From Paraclostridium bifermentans (GTDB lineage Bacteria > Bacillota > Clostridia > Peptostreptococcales > Peptostreptococcaceae): a stretch of 64,000 bases of DNA. Location of the stretch: the NCBI RefSeq assembly GCF_019916025.1, contig NZ_CP079737.1, positions 1,550,001 through 1,614,000 of the forward strand, written 5' to 3'. Below are positions 44,435 through 52,715 of this stretch, piece by piece. Position 1 is the first letter of the stretch; every line of letters begins with the position of its first letter. Position numbers and translations under genes: made by a program. The notes under the pieces were generated by a model, which worked only from the letters and a program-made list of their open reading frames with translations, was not told the origin of the DNA and searched no databases.

Positions 44435-44902
44435 ATGGATAAAAAAGAATTATTTAAAAAAGTTGAAGGAAAACTACACAATTATAAATATTTAGAAATG
44501 CAAATAAATAACATAGAGTTAGATATAAAGAAAGAGAAAATGGAATACAGAGGTTGTGGAGCTATAAGTTACGATGAAAGAACAGGAGTAACTTATAACA
44601 TATCAAGAACAGTAGAAAATGAGGTTATAGCAAAAGAAAAAAGAATATCTAAGTTGATGCAAAATAAATTAGAAAAAGAGATAGAAAAACAGAAAATAGA
44701 AAATGCATTGAGCTGTTTAGATGCAAATGAAACTAACTTCTTTGAACTATTTTATAATAGTAAATCTAAAAACAATATGAAATATATAAGCATGAAGCTA
44801 CATATGGACCGTAGTCATTGTTATACAGTAAGGGAAAGATTAGTATATAAAATTATGGGAATGTTATATCCAACATATGAAGATTTACCATTATTTAACT
44901 AA
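44435..44902 (+). CDS. ArpU/RinA-like late transcription regulator
   Basis: 155 residues. Long N-terminal helix region and a C-terminal sigma-region-4-like helix-turn-helix (SCLDANETNFFELFY ... YISMKLHMDRSHCYTVRERL), as in ArpU, RinA and related activators which switch on the packaging and structural genes. It is the last gene before the late non-coding region and terminase genes, the expected place for the late regulator. Confidence 0.8.
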   Translation: MDKKELFKKVEGKLHNYKYLEMQINNIELDIKKEKMEYRGCGAISYDERTGVTYNISRTVENEVIAKEKRISKLMQNKLEKEIEKQKIENALSCLDANETNFFELFYNSKSKNNMKYISMKLHMDRSHCYTVRERLVYKIMGMLYPTYEDLPLFN

Positions 44903-44930
44903 ACCAACACTTTAACTACACTTTAACTAC
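44894..44930 (+). repeat. Direct repeats at end of the regulator gene
   Basis: ACTTTAACTAC occurs twice head to tail (44909-44919, 44920-44930) and a partial copy TTTAACTA at 44894. They precede the structured RNA and could be binding sites of the late activator. Confidence 0.5.
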
Positions 44931-44944
44931 AAAGTGAAGATTTT

Positions 44945-45217
44945 TTAGGGGTTTAAAGGTGATATTATATTAATATAGACAACTTAGGACAACCTAAGTT
45001 AGCTACTCCCTAATAAACCCCTTTTTATATATAATGACCAGGGTAACCCCTTTGCCCTGGTAACGTGCAAGTAAGAGTATTTGTTGGTGCAACTCCAACA
45101 ACTTGCTAAATTAGGACTACGAAAAGAGAAACTCTGTAGAGGTAGGGAGTATAAACTAAAAAATACGTATGCTCGTTTTTAACTAATGAAAAGCCTAGAA
45201 GCCAACTAGGCTTTTTT
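44945..45217 (+). ncRNA. Multi-stem structured non-coding RNA region with terminator
   Basis: No coding frame. Visible pairings: AGGGGTTTA (44947) with TAAACCCCT; AACTTAGG / CCTAAGTT (44981-45000); TACTCCCTA (45004-45012) with TAGGGAGTA (45143-45151) enclosing three hairpins, ACCAGGG / CCCTGGT (45037-45061), GCAAGT + TGTTGG / CCAACA + ACTTGC (45067-45106), and CTAC + AGAG / CTCT + GTAG (45117-45139). A terminator AAGCCTAG / CTAGGCTT with T6 (45191-45216) closes it. This is a compact multibranch RNA; no known family recognised. It lies between the late regulator and the late genes: leader, antitermination element or independent small RNA. Confidence 0.6.
45191..45216 (+). terminator. Terminator of the structured RNA
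   Basis: AAGCCTAG AAGCCAA CTAGGCTT with T-run. Confidence 0.85.
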
Positions 45218-45250
45218 ATTTTGTATAAAAGGTGATTATATGTAAAAATA

Positions 45251-45259
45251 TGGTATACT
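45251..45259 (+). promoter_or_regulatory. Extended -10 promoter of the PIN gene
   Basis: TGG-TATACT, 33 bases before the PIN gene start; a clear -35 is lacking. Confidence 0.45.
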
Positions 45260-45291
45260 TAAATATATTAACGATTTTTATGGAGGAAGAA

Positions 45292-46587
45292 ATGAAGAAT
45301 ACTTTTTATGAACATCATGTAAAGAATATTAATAAATCTGAAATAATAGAAAATGGGACTATATTTTTGGATACAAATGCACTATTAAACTTATATAGGT
45401 TAAGTAATCAAAATAGAGAAAAATTATTTGAAATATTAGTAAATGTAAAAGATAGATTATATTTGTCTAATCAAGTGGGTAAAGAATTTTATAAAAACAG
45501 AAAAAAAGTTATGTATATGAAGTCTAATTTAAAGCCTGGATTAACAGGAGAATTATCTAATGATATAGATGGAATAATTAATAAATTTAAAAATTTAAAT
45601 TTTACGAGTAAATATAAAGATGCATGTAATTTAGTAAAACATGAACAAAAGTTAAAAGATATAATTATAAATAATTTGATGGAAATGAAAAAGAGTGTAA
45701 TTAAAAATATAGATGAATATGAAACTTCATCAAATTATGATATATTTCAAGATGAAGATGAAATACTTAGTAAAGTAGTTGAGTTATTTGAAGGAAAAGT
45801 AATTAAAAATATGAGTGAAGAAGAGTTAAATAAAATATATGAAGAAGGTAAGAAAAGATATTCTAAAAATATACCTCCAGGTTATGAAGATGCTAAAAAT
45901 AAGCCTGAGCCGGAATGTTATGGAGATCTAGTTATATGGAAAGAACTAATAAATTTTGCTAAAGAAAAAAATACAGATATTTTATTTGTCTCAGATGATA
46001 GAAAAGAGGACTGGTGTGAATTAATATCAAAATTTGGGCAAGATAGTAATAGAAAAGGGAATAAAATTGATATTGGAACTAGAACTGATCTGATAAAAGA
46101 ATTTAAAGAAAAAACAAGCAAATTATTCTATTCAATAACAACCGAAGAATTTATACGAGAAATTTCAAAGCTTTGTAAAATAGATAATACTAAAGAATTA
46201 GAGGAAGAATCTGAGGTTATAAGAGAAGAATTAGAGCTAGATAAAATAAATAATCAAGAAATAATATATAGTTGCAATATAAATAGTGACAAAATTGAAT
46301 TGAGACAGTGTAATGATGAAGATAAAACAAAATTAGAAGAAAGTAATTATTACAAATGGTTTGGAAGTGAGAATCATAATCCATTTGAAATGCAAATGCA
46401 AATTGCAGAATCTATAGGAAAACGAAATGAGTTTATAGAAAAGCTTGAAAAACGAAATGAGTTTATAGAAAAGCTTGAAAAACAAAATGAGTTTATAGAA
46501 AAGCTTGAAAAACAAAATGAGTTTATGAAAAAGTTTGAAAAACAAAATGAGTTTATAAAAAATATAGAAAAGCATTTTAAAAAATAG
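45292..46587 (+). CDS. PIN-like nuclease domain protein with C-terminal coiled-coil repeats
   Basis: 431 residues from ATG 45292 (GGAGGAAG). Residues ~15-300 match the PIN_8/DUF4935 PIN-like family: TIFLDTNALLNLYR with the first acidic residues (~24-36), PEPECYGDLVIWKELINF, and DILFVSDDRKEDW (~234-241), giving the metal-binding Asp set of an RNase. The last ~50 residues are five copies of a ten-residue unit NEFIEKLEKQ encoded by 30-base repeats, a coiled coil for oligomerisation. It has its own promoter and is flanked by terminators in the late region: a cargo gene, plausibly defence against other phages or a toxin. Confidence 0.75.
   Translation: MKNTFYEHHVKNINKSEIIENGTIFLDTNALLNLYRLSNQNREKLFEILVNVKDRLYLSNQVGKEFYKNRKKVMYMKSNLKPGLTGELSNDIDGIINKFKNLNFTSKYKDACNLVKHEQKLKDIIINNLMEMKKSVIKNIDEYETSSNYDIFQDEDEILSKVVELFEGKVIKNMSEEELNKIYEEGKKRYSKNIPPGYEDAKNKPEPECYGDLVIWKELINFAKEKNTDILFVSDDRKEDWCELISKFGQDSNRKGNKIDIGTRTDLIKEFKEKTSKLFYSITTEEFIREISKLCKIDNTKELEEESEVIREELELDKINNQEIIYSCNINSDKIELRQCNDEDKTKLEESNYYKWFGSENHNPFEMQMQIAESIGKRNEFIEKLEKRNEFIEKLEKQNEFIEKLEKQNEFMKKFEKQNEFIKNIEKHFKK
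46420..46569 (+). repeat. Five 30-bp tandem repeats inside the PIN gene
   Basis: Unit beginning AAACGAAATGAGTTTATAGA; copies 1 and 2 are identical, copies 3-5 increasingly diverged. In frame, so copy-number changes alter only coiled-coil length. Confidence 0.9.
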
Positions 46588-46612
46588 AAATTAATAATTG
46601 ATTTTGGTATGA

Positions 46613-46665
46613 AATCAAAGTAAAAAAGGAACTTATCTTATATAAGTTCCTTTTTTACTTTGATT
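46613..46665. terminator. Terminator after the PIN gene
   Basis: AATCAAAGTAAAAAAGGAAC with its full complement, A- and T-runs on both sides; can act on both strands. Confidence 0.85.
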
Positions 46666-46778
46666 GAATAGTCGGCAAAAGATGAAATAATTAATAGATT
46701 TATATAACTATTTTAAGAAATTTATTCTAAATTAATAAGAATACAAATTGATTAAACAGAAAAATAAAGAAAAAGTTC

Positions 46779-46807
46779 CCTCAAAGTGGTATTATATACT
46801 TTGAAGG
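46779..46807 (+). promoter_or_regulatory. Extended -10 promoter inside a dyad
   Basis: TGG-TATTAT (46787-46795) is flanked by TCAAAGT and ACTTTGA. The dyad spans promoter and ribosome site, suggesting a repressor site or RNA hairpin. Confidence 0.45.
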
Positions 46808-46817
46808 AGATGATAAA

Positions 46818-47276
46818 ATGAGAGTTAAAAAAGAGAATATGAATAGTGAAGAAAAAAAGATATGTGATACGATAAAAGGTATACTAGAGGAAAACATGTA
46901 TAACTATTGCCAAGTTGATATAGATAAACACAAGAAACAAATAATAGAAGAAATTGAATTTTCAAAAGTAAATACTTATTATAGTAAAAATATAATGAGT
47001 AATCAACAATTTATAGTAGAAGGAGAATTAAGGACACAAACTTTGGATGAATTAGTAAACTATATAAAAGATAGATATATATATGAAGATGCATTGATGC
47101 AGCTAGTCAATGAAAGTAAACTTATTCCTATCCTATGTCAAAGACCTGGGTCTTGCTTCAGTAATGGGGCAGATATAGAGTTAGACTTTAAATATGGCAA
47201 TGCAAGTAGTTCTTATATATATATCTATTTAGATTTATTAGTATTTACAGGATTTAGAGTTTCTAAAGCCAAATAA
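46818..47276 (+). CDS. Phage-borne protein, 152 residues, unknown
   Basis: GAAGGAGATG ribosome site. Helical N-terminus, then a mixed alpha/beta C-terminal half with CQRPGSCFSNGADIELDF and YIYIYLDLLVFTGF. No signal peptide. It has its own promoter-like site and terminator, between the PIN gene and terminase, so it is another candidate cargo gene. Not recognised. Confidence 0.55.
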   Translation: MRVKKENMNSEEKKICDTIKGILEENMYNYCQVDIDKHKKQIIEEIEFSKVNTYYSKNIMSNQQFIVEGELRTQTLDELVNYIKDRYIYEDALMQLVNESKLIPILCQRPGSCFSNGADIELDFKYGNASSSYIYIYLDLLVFTGFRVSKAK

Positions 47277-47280
47277 AATA

Positions 47281-47310
47281 AAAAAGCAATGGTTAGTGCC
47301 ATTGCTTTTT
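47281..47310 (+). terminator. Terminator before terminase small subunit
   Basis: AAAAAGCAATGG TTAGTG CCATTGCTTTTT. Confidence 0.85.
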
Positions 47311-47345
47311 TATTTTTTAAAACGACGAATAAGCGAGGTGGTGAT

Positions 47346-48083
47346 ATGGCTCGTGTAAGAAGCCCGAATAGAGATAGAGCATATGAGATATATAAAGAGC
47401 ACAATGGAAATATTACAAATAGAGAAATTGCAAATACTTTAGATATATCTGAAAAAACTATATCTGGATGGAAAGCTAAAGACAAATGGGTTGAAAAGTT
47501 AAATGGAGTACTCCAAAAAGAAATACAGAGTACTCCGAAAGAAAAACGTACCAAAGGTGGTCAGATAGGAAATAAAAATGCCTCTGGACCTCCTGGTAAT
47601 AAACATGCAGTTAAGACAGGTGAGTTTGAAAGTATATTCTTTGACACATTAGAAGAAGAGGAGCTTAATCTAATAAGTAATATAGAAATAGAAAAAAAGA
47701 AACTACTAGAGCAAGAGATCCAGCTTCTAACAGTTAGAGAAAGAAGAATGTTAAAAAGAATAGAACTTTTAAAAGAAAAGGAAATGACGTTAGTTTCAAC
47801 TAAAAGTGGTGTTGAAAAAGGCATGGACACAGAACTTAATGAATATGAAGCTACTTTAGGACAAATACAAAGTATAGAAGATGCCTTAACTAGAGTTCAA
47901 GATAAAAAGCAAAAGGCTATAGATTCTCTACATAAGTTTGAAATAGATGAACATAAACTAGAGCTTACAGTTATGAAGCTTGAACTTGAAATAATGAAGC
48001 AAGGTGGACAAGAAGATGAGGTTGAAGATGATGGATTTATAGGTGCTTTAGAAGCTCAAGTAGGTGATGCTTGGGATGATTAA
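47346..48083 (+). CDS. terS: Terminase small subunit
   Basis: 245 residues from ATG 47346 after GAGGTGGTG. N-terminal helix-turn-helix (ANTLDISEKTISGWKAKDKW) that recognises the packaging site, the KGGQIGNKNASGPPGNKHAVKTG segment typical of XtmA-like small terminases, and a helical oligomerisation core. It overlaps the large subunit start by eight bases (ATGATTAA). Confidence 0.88.
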   Translation: MARVRSPNRDRAYEIYKEHNGNITNREIANTLDISEKTISGWKAKDKWVEKLNGVLQKEIQSTPKEKRTKGGQIGNKNASGPPGNKHAVKTGEFESIFFDTLEEEELNLISNIEIEKKKLLEQEIQLLTVRERRMLKRIELLKEKEMTLVSTKSGVEKGMDTELNEYEATLGQIQSIEDALTRVQDKKQKAIDSLHKFEIDEHKLELTVMKLELEIMKQGGQEDEVEDDGFIGALEAQVGDAWDD

Positions 48084-50317
48084 GGATAGAATAAATAAAC
48101 TTAAAGAAAAAGTAGCTAAAATGAAATCGTGTAGAGGTGTTAACACTATAAAAAAAGCTACTATAAAATTCAGCCCATTTTCTAAGAAGCAAAAGAAAGT
48201 TTTAACATGGTGGCTTCCAAATAGTCCAGTAAGCAATAAAGATGGAATTATAGCAGATGGAGCTATTAGAAGTGGTAAGACAATATCTATGTCACTATCA
48301 TATGTAGTTTGGGCCATGAGTAGCTTTAATGGTCAAAGTTTTGGTATGTGTGGTAAGACTATTGGATCATTTAGACGTAATGTTCTGTTTTGGTTAAAAT
48401 TAATGCTTAAAGCTAGAAAATATAAAGTTGAAGATAAAAGAGCAGACAATCTTATGGTAGTTAGTAAAGGAGAAGTTACTAACTATTTTTATATTTTTGG
48501 AGGAAAAGATGAACGGTCACAGGACCTTATACAAGGTATAACATTAGCAGGATGTTTCTTTGATGAGGTTGCTTTAATGCCCGAGTCATTTGTTAACCAG
48601 GCTACAGGTCGTTGCTCTGTTGATGGTTCTAAGTTTTGGTTTAACTGTAACCCAGATGGACCTTATCATTGGTTTAAAACTAATTGGATAGATAAACAGG
48701 AAGAAAAGAATATACTTTATTTGCATTTCACAATGGATGATAATCTTTCATTATCAGAAAAAATTAAAAAGAGATATGCAGGTATGTATTCCGGTATATT
48801 CTATCAAAGATATATTTTAGGATTATGGGTAGTAGCAGAAGGTATTATATACTCTATGTTTGATAAAGAGAAGCATGTTGTTAAAGCTTCTGATTACAAA
48901 TATAAAGAGTATTATGTATCGTGTGACTATGGTACTCAGAACCCTACATCTTTTGGATTATGGGGGAAAACTTTTGATAATAAGCATGTAATGATTAAAG
49001 AATATTATTACTCTGGAAGAGATACAGGAATTCAAAAAACAGATGTAGAGTATTCTAATGATCTTAAAGAATTTGTTAATGGATGCAAAATAAGGTTTGT
49101 AATAGTAGACCCTTCTGCAGCTTCTTTTATAGCTCAATTAAAGAAAGACAAGTTTAAAGTTAAACAAGCTAAAAATGCAGTATTAGATGGAATAAGACTA
49201 GTAGCTAGTTTATTAACTGAAACTAAAATACTATTTGATGAAAGCTGTAAAGATACTTTCAAAGAGTTTAGTTCTTACATTTGGGATGAGGAAGCTTGTA
49301 AAAAAGGTGATGATAAAGCTGTTAAAGATCATGACCACTCGATAAACATAACTGTCGAGTATAAATCGGAGTATTAAGCGGGAAGGCTGTAATGCTAATC
49401 CGAACCGAAGGCTAAATTTAAAAGTTTAGTCAGGGGCAGAGACTAGGTAATGAAACTCTTGTGAGAATATAATTTACCCACGAGACTCCGAAGTTTACGT
49501 TGATTCTAATGGATACGATAAGATATATTTGTTATAATATAAGTATACATATTTTAGGGGGTATGCTTATGAAAACAATAATATTGGATGGTATGAAATT
49601 TACTGCAACTGGTGGGAAAAAATATCATTATAATTCGGGAATAAGAAAACATCTGCACCAATATATATGGGAAAAGACTAATGGGCCTATACCAAAAGGA
49701 CATGAAATACATCATATAGATTTAGATGCGAATAATAATGATATATCTAATTTGCAACTGTTAACAATTGCTGAACATAAAAAAATTCATAAAGAATTAT
49801 CTTGGAATGAAGAACGTAGAGAATGGGCCAGAAATAACTTAATCGAAAATGCAAGACCCAAGGCTAGTGAATGGCATGGAAGCGATGAAGGCAAGGAATG
49901 GCATAGAAAGCACTACGAGAAATATAAAGATAAAATACAACAAAAACAAAAATATATATGTGAGTGTTGTGGGAATGAATTTGAAGCTATAAAAAAGCCT
50001 AACAATAGATTTTGCTCTAATAATTGCAAAAGTAAATGGCGAAGAAATTCAGGAATTGATAATGTTGAAAGAGAGTGTGAATATTGTAAAAATATATTTA
50101 TAGTTAATAAATATAGTAAAGCTAAAACATGTTCTTTATCATGCGCAAACAAGAAAAAATGGGAAAAACGTAAACTAAAAGATAGTCCGAACTTACAGGA
50201 ATAATAACTGTAAGAAGTAGAGGATAAAGAGCCTTTACGATAACAAATTGGGACCAAATTAGATATTACTGTAATACAATAGTTGCTAATAAGGTAGGTA
50301 TGTCAGTATTTAAGTAA
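48076..50317 (+). CDS. terL: Terminase large subunit, split by a group I intron
   Basis: Two exons, 48076-49343 and 50251-50317, joined give 444 residues. Exon 1 has Walker A AIRSGKTISMS, Walker B GCFFDEVALM, and the nuclease residues YYVSCDYGTQNP and VDPSAASF, ending in DHDHS. Unspliced, the frame stops at 49377 with unrelated residues. Joining the exons restores HDHSMDQIRYYCNTIV and a TAA at 50315, the proper end of this family; the Asp after Met is the last metal ligand of the RNase H-type nuclease. The enzyme cuts and pumps concatemeric DNA into the prohead. Start at ATG 48076 from TAGGTGAT spacing. Confidence 0.9.
49344..50250 (+). ncRNA. Group I self-splicing intron in terL
   Basis: 907 bases. 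P1: exon ACTCGAT (49337-49343) pairs with GTCGAGT (49354-49360), leaving the hallmark U-G wobble at the 5' splice site. Core elements: P (AAGCGGGAAGGC, ~49376), Q (AATCCGAACC, ~49397), R (GGCAGAGACTAGG, ~49435) and S (AAGATAGTCC, ~50179), with P7 formed by GACTA and TAGTC. A P9 hairpin CTTACAG / CTGTAAG follows (50192-50214). The intron ends with G at 50250. The HNH gene lies between R and S, i.e. in the P8 arm. Confidence 0.9.
49569..50204 (+). CDS. HNH homing endonuclease within the intron
   Basis: 211 residues from ATG 49569 (AGGGGG eight bases upstream). The HNH motif is EIHHIDLDANNNDISNLQLL with a following HKKIH (~residues 45-80). Two zinc-finger-like CxxC...CxxxC units follow (CECCGNEF...CSNNC, CEYCKNIF...CSLSC), probably DNA-recognition modules. 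It would cut intron-less terL genes and drive intron homing. Its 3' end overlaps the intron S and P9 elements, so coding and folding constraints are shared. Confidence 0.9.
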   Translation: MKTIILDGMKFTATGGKKYHYNSGIRKHLHQYIWEKTNGPIPKGHEIHHIDLDANNNDISNLQLLTIAEHKKIHKELSWNEERREWARNNLIENARPKASEWHGSDEGKEWHRKHYEKYKDKIQQKQKYICECCGNEFEAIKKPNNRFCSNNCKSKWRRNSGIDNVERECEYCKNIFIVNKYSKAKTCSLSCANKKKWEKRKLKDSPNLQE

Positions 50318-50329
50318 GGAGGTGAGCAT

Positions 50330-51673
50330 ATGAAACTAGAGAAAATAAAAAAAATAATAGCTAATGATAAAAATAGGGTAGAAAAAATATTATCTGAAAA
50401 GAAATACTATAAAGTTGAAAATGATATTCTTGATACTGGCGTAAGGCCAAAGGATGCAGGTAACGACCCGTTAAGAAATGCAGATAACAGGATAGCTCAC
50501 AACTTTCATCAACTACTAGTAGACGAGAAAGCTTCTTACATGTTTACTTATCCTGTTATCTTTGATGTAGAAAATGATAAAGATATAAACGCTAAAGTAA
50601 ATAAAACATTAGGTGATGATTTCAATAGAAAATCTAAAAACTTATGCATAGAAGCTTCTAATACAGGAAGTTCGTGGCTTCATTATTGGATAAGCAATTC
50701 TAGTGAATTAAAAAAAGAATTCAAGTATGAGTTAGTAAACACAGAAGAGATTATTCCTATATATGATAATGGATTAGAAAGAACTCTTGAGGCTGTTATT
50801 AGATACTATGCAGTATTGGAAGATGTTGAAGATAAGATAGAGAACCAGAAGTTTTACTATATAGAGTATTGGACAAAAGACACTATGGAAAGATGGAAGT
50901 TTAAAGACTCTTATGCAGGTGATGAAGTAATTGAAGAACCTAAAAGTATTAAGCATCCTTTTGGAAGTGTTCCGTTTATAGAGTTTGCTAATAACTTACT
51001 AAAAACAAGTGATCTATCTAAGTATAAAGCATTGATTGACTTATACGATAAAGTTAAAAGTGGATTTGCAAATGACTTAGAAGATATTCAGCAGATTATA
51101 TATATCCTTGAAAATTACGGAGGAGAGAATTTAGGAGAATTCCTCGGAGATTTAAAAAGATATAAAGCTGTAAAAACTGAGAATGATGGTTCTGGTGGAG
51201 GCGGTGGAGTTAAGACTCTTCAAATAGAAATACCTGTTGAAGCTAGAAAAGTTATCTTAGAAATGTTAAAAAAACAGATATATGAAAGTGGTCAAGGACT
51301 TCAACAAGATGTAGAATCTGTAGGTAATGCATCGGGTGTTGCTCTTAAGTTTTTCTACAGAAAGTTAGAGTTAAAGTCTGGACTATTGGAAACCGAATTT
51401 AAATCTTCTTATAATAAATTAGTAAAAGCAATATTGAAATTCTTATCCATAGATGAAAATAAAAATATAAGTCAAACATGGACTAGAAATATGATAAGTA
51501 ACGATTTAGAAAATGCTCAAATAGCTCAGATTAGTAAAGGTGTTATACCTGATGAATTAATTTGGAGGAATCACCCTTGGGCTGATAATCCAGAGGAAGT
51601 TGAAAAGATGTTTAAAAAGCAAAATAAGCGTATGATTGATGATTATTCAGATTTAGGAAACGATGATGAATAG
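50330..51673 (+). CDS. Portal protein (SPP1 gp6 family)
   Basis: 447 residues, AAGGAGGTGAG ribosome site. N-terminal NRIAHNFHQLLVDEKASYMF and a long C-terminal helix region with SGVALKFFYRKLELK are typical of the SPP1 gp6-like portals that form the 12-subunit DNA entry ring. The glycine run SGGGGGVK (~residue 285) lies in the tunnel-loop region. First gene after terL. Confidence 0.9.
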   Translation: MKLEKIKKIIANDKNRVEKILSEKKYYKVENDILDTGVRPKDAGNDPLRNADNRIAHNFHQLLVDEKASYMFTYPVIFDVENDKDINAKVNKTLGDDFNRKSKNLCIEASNTGSSWLHYWISNSSELKKEFKYELVNTEEIIPIYDNGLERTLEAVIRYYAVLEDVEDKIENQKFYYIEYWTKDTMERWKFKDSYAGDEVIEEPKSIKHPFGSVPFIEFANNLLKTSDLSKYKALIDLYDKVKSGFANDLEDIQQIIYILENYGGENLGEFLGDLKRYKAVKTENDGSGGGGGVKTLQIEIPVEARKVILEMLKKQIYESGQGLQQDVESVGNASGVALKFFYRKLELKSGLLETEFKSSYNKLVKAILKFLSIDENKNISQTWTRNMISNDLENAQIAQISKGVIPDELIWRNHPWADNPEEVEKMFKKQNKRMIDDYSDLGNDDE

Positions 51674-52688
51674 TAAAGAGTATTGGCTTAAAAGAGAGCA
51701 ACAAAAGCTAGATGAGCAAATGAAGGATGTTAAAAAGCTAGAAGGAAAACTTAATAGAGAATTTGCAAAAGCTTCTAAAGAAATAGAAAAGGAGATAAAT
51801 ACTTTATTTCAAAGATATGCAAAGGATAATAAATTAAGTTATGTAGAAGCAGAAAAGTACTTAACATCAAAAGAGTTTAGAGAATGGAAGTATGACTTAA
51901 AAGAATATATAAGCCTTATAGAGTCCACTGGTGATGAAAAGTTATTGATAGAACTTAATACATTAGCTATGAAATCAAGGATTAGTAGACTAGAAGAAAT
52001 TAAGTATCAAATCGATAAACATATCAACAATACTTATTCAGAAGTTTATACAGGGACTACAGAACTTTTAAAGGCTAGTGTGAAAGATAGTTATTACAAA
52101 ACTATATATGATGTTCAAAAATATGTAGGAGGAGCTTCTTTTGCTAAGGTTGATGAAAAGTTAATAAAAGAAATACTTAGTTATCCATGGAGTGGTAAAA
52201 ATTACTCACAAAGGATATGGGGAACTAATAGAGATAGGTTAAAAGATATACTTGAAACTGAAATGACACAAATGATAACTAGAGGAGAGTCTTCAAGGAC
52301 TGTAGCTAAAAGAGTAAGTGAGGTTATGGATGTTGGTTATGAAAGAGCTATCTCACTTATTAATACAGAGCATAGTTATGTTATGTCAGAATCTACGGCA
52401 ATAGCCTTTAAAGAAAGTGGAGTTGAAAAGTATGAGTTTTTAGCTACTTTAGATACTAGAACATCTAAAACATGCCAAAGCTTAGATGGTAAAGTATTTA
52501 AGTTATCTGAACGTCAAGTGGGAGTTAATGCAAGTCCTATGCATACAAGGTGTAGAAGTACAGAAATACCCTACATTGAAGGTGATAGCTTAACTACGAG
52601 ATTTGCTAGAAATAAAAATGGCAAAGGAATAGAAGTTCCTAGCAATATGAAATATGATGAATGGTATAAAAAATATGTGGAAGCTTAA
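51663..52688 (+). CDS. Minor capsid/head morphogenesis protein (SPP1 gp7-like)
   Basis: 341 residues; two adjacent ATG codons at 51663 and 51666, overlapping the portal end. N-terminal coiled helices, then TEHSYVMSESTAIAFKESGV and the C-terminal motif TLDTRTSKTCQSLDGKVF ... MHTRCRSTEIPY, characteristic of the gp7/Mu gpF family. It is thought to sit at the portal and help DNA ejection. A terminator-like hairpin overlaps its 3' end. Confidence 0.9.
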   Translation: MMNSKEYWLKREQQKLDEQMKDVKKLEGKLNREFAKASKEIEKEINTLFQRYAKDNKLSYVEAEKYLTSKEFREWKYDLKEYISLIESTGDEKLLIELNTLAMKSRISRLEEIKYQIDKHINNTYSEVYTGTTELLKASVKDSYYKTIYDVQKYVGGASFAKVDEKLIKEILSYPWSGKNYSQRIWGTNRDRLKDILETEMTQMITRGESSRTVAKRVSEVMDVGYERAISLINTEHSYVMSESTAIAFKESGVEKYEFLATLDTRTSKTCQSLDGKVFKLSERQVGVNASPMHTRCRSTEIPYIEGDSLTTRFARNKNGKGIEVPSNMKYDEWYKKYVEA

Positions 52689-52702
52689 GAGCTTCTTTTT
52701 TT
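52679..52702 (+). terminator. Terminator overlapping end of the gp7-like gene
   Basis: GGAAGCT TAAG AGCTTC followed by T8, just before the Tad1-like gene. Confidence 0.7.
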
Positions 52703-52715
52703 ATGAGGTGATACT

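Noticed and set aside
45001-45151. Structured region as a tRNA or tmRNA
   Set aside because: No TpsiC arm (GTTCRA), no acceptor CCA and the stem sizes do not fit a cloverleaf.
46420-46569. Regular 30-bp repeats as a CRISPR array
   Set aside because: There are no spacers; the repeats are contiguous, in frame and encode a coiled coil. No CRISPR array was seen anywhere in the window.
49344-50329. terL looked like a frameshifted pseudogene followed by an HNH gene
   Set aside because: P1 pairing, intron core elements and exact frame restoration show a group I intron, not a broken gene.
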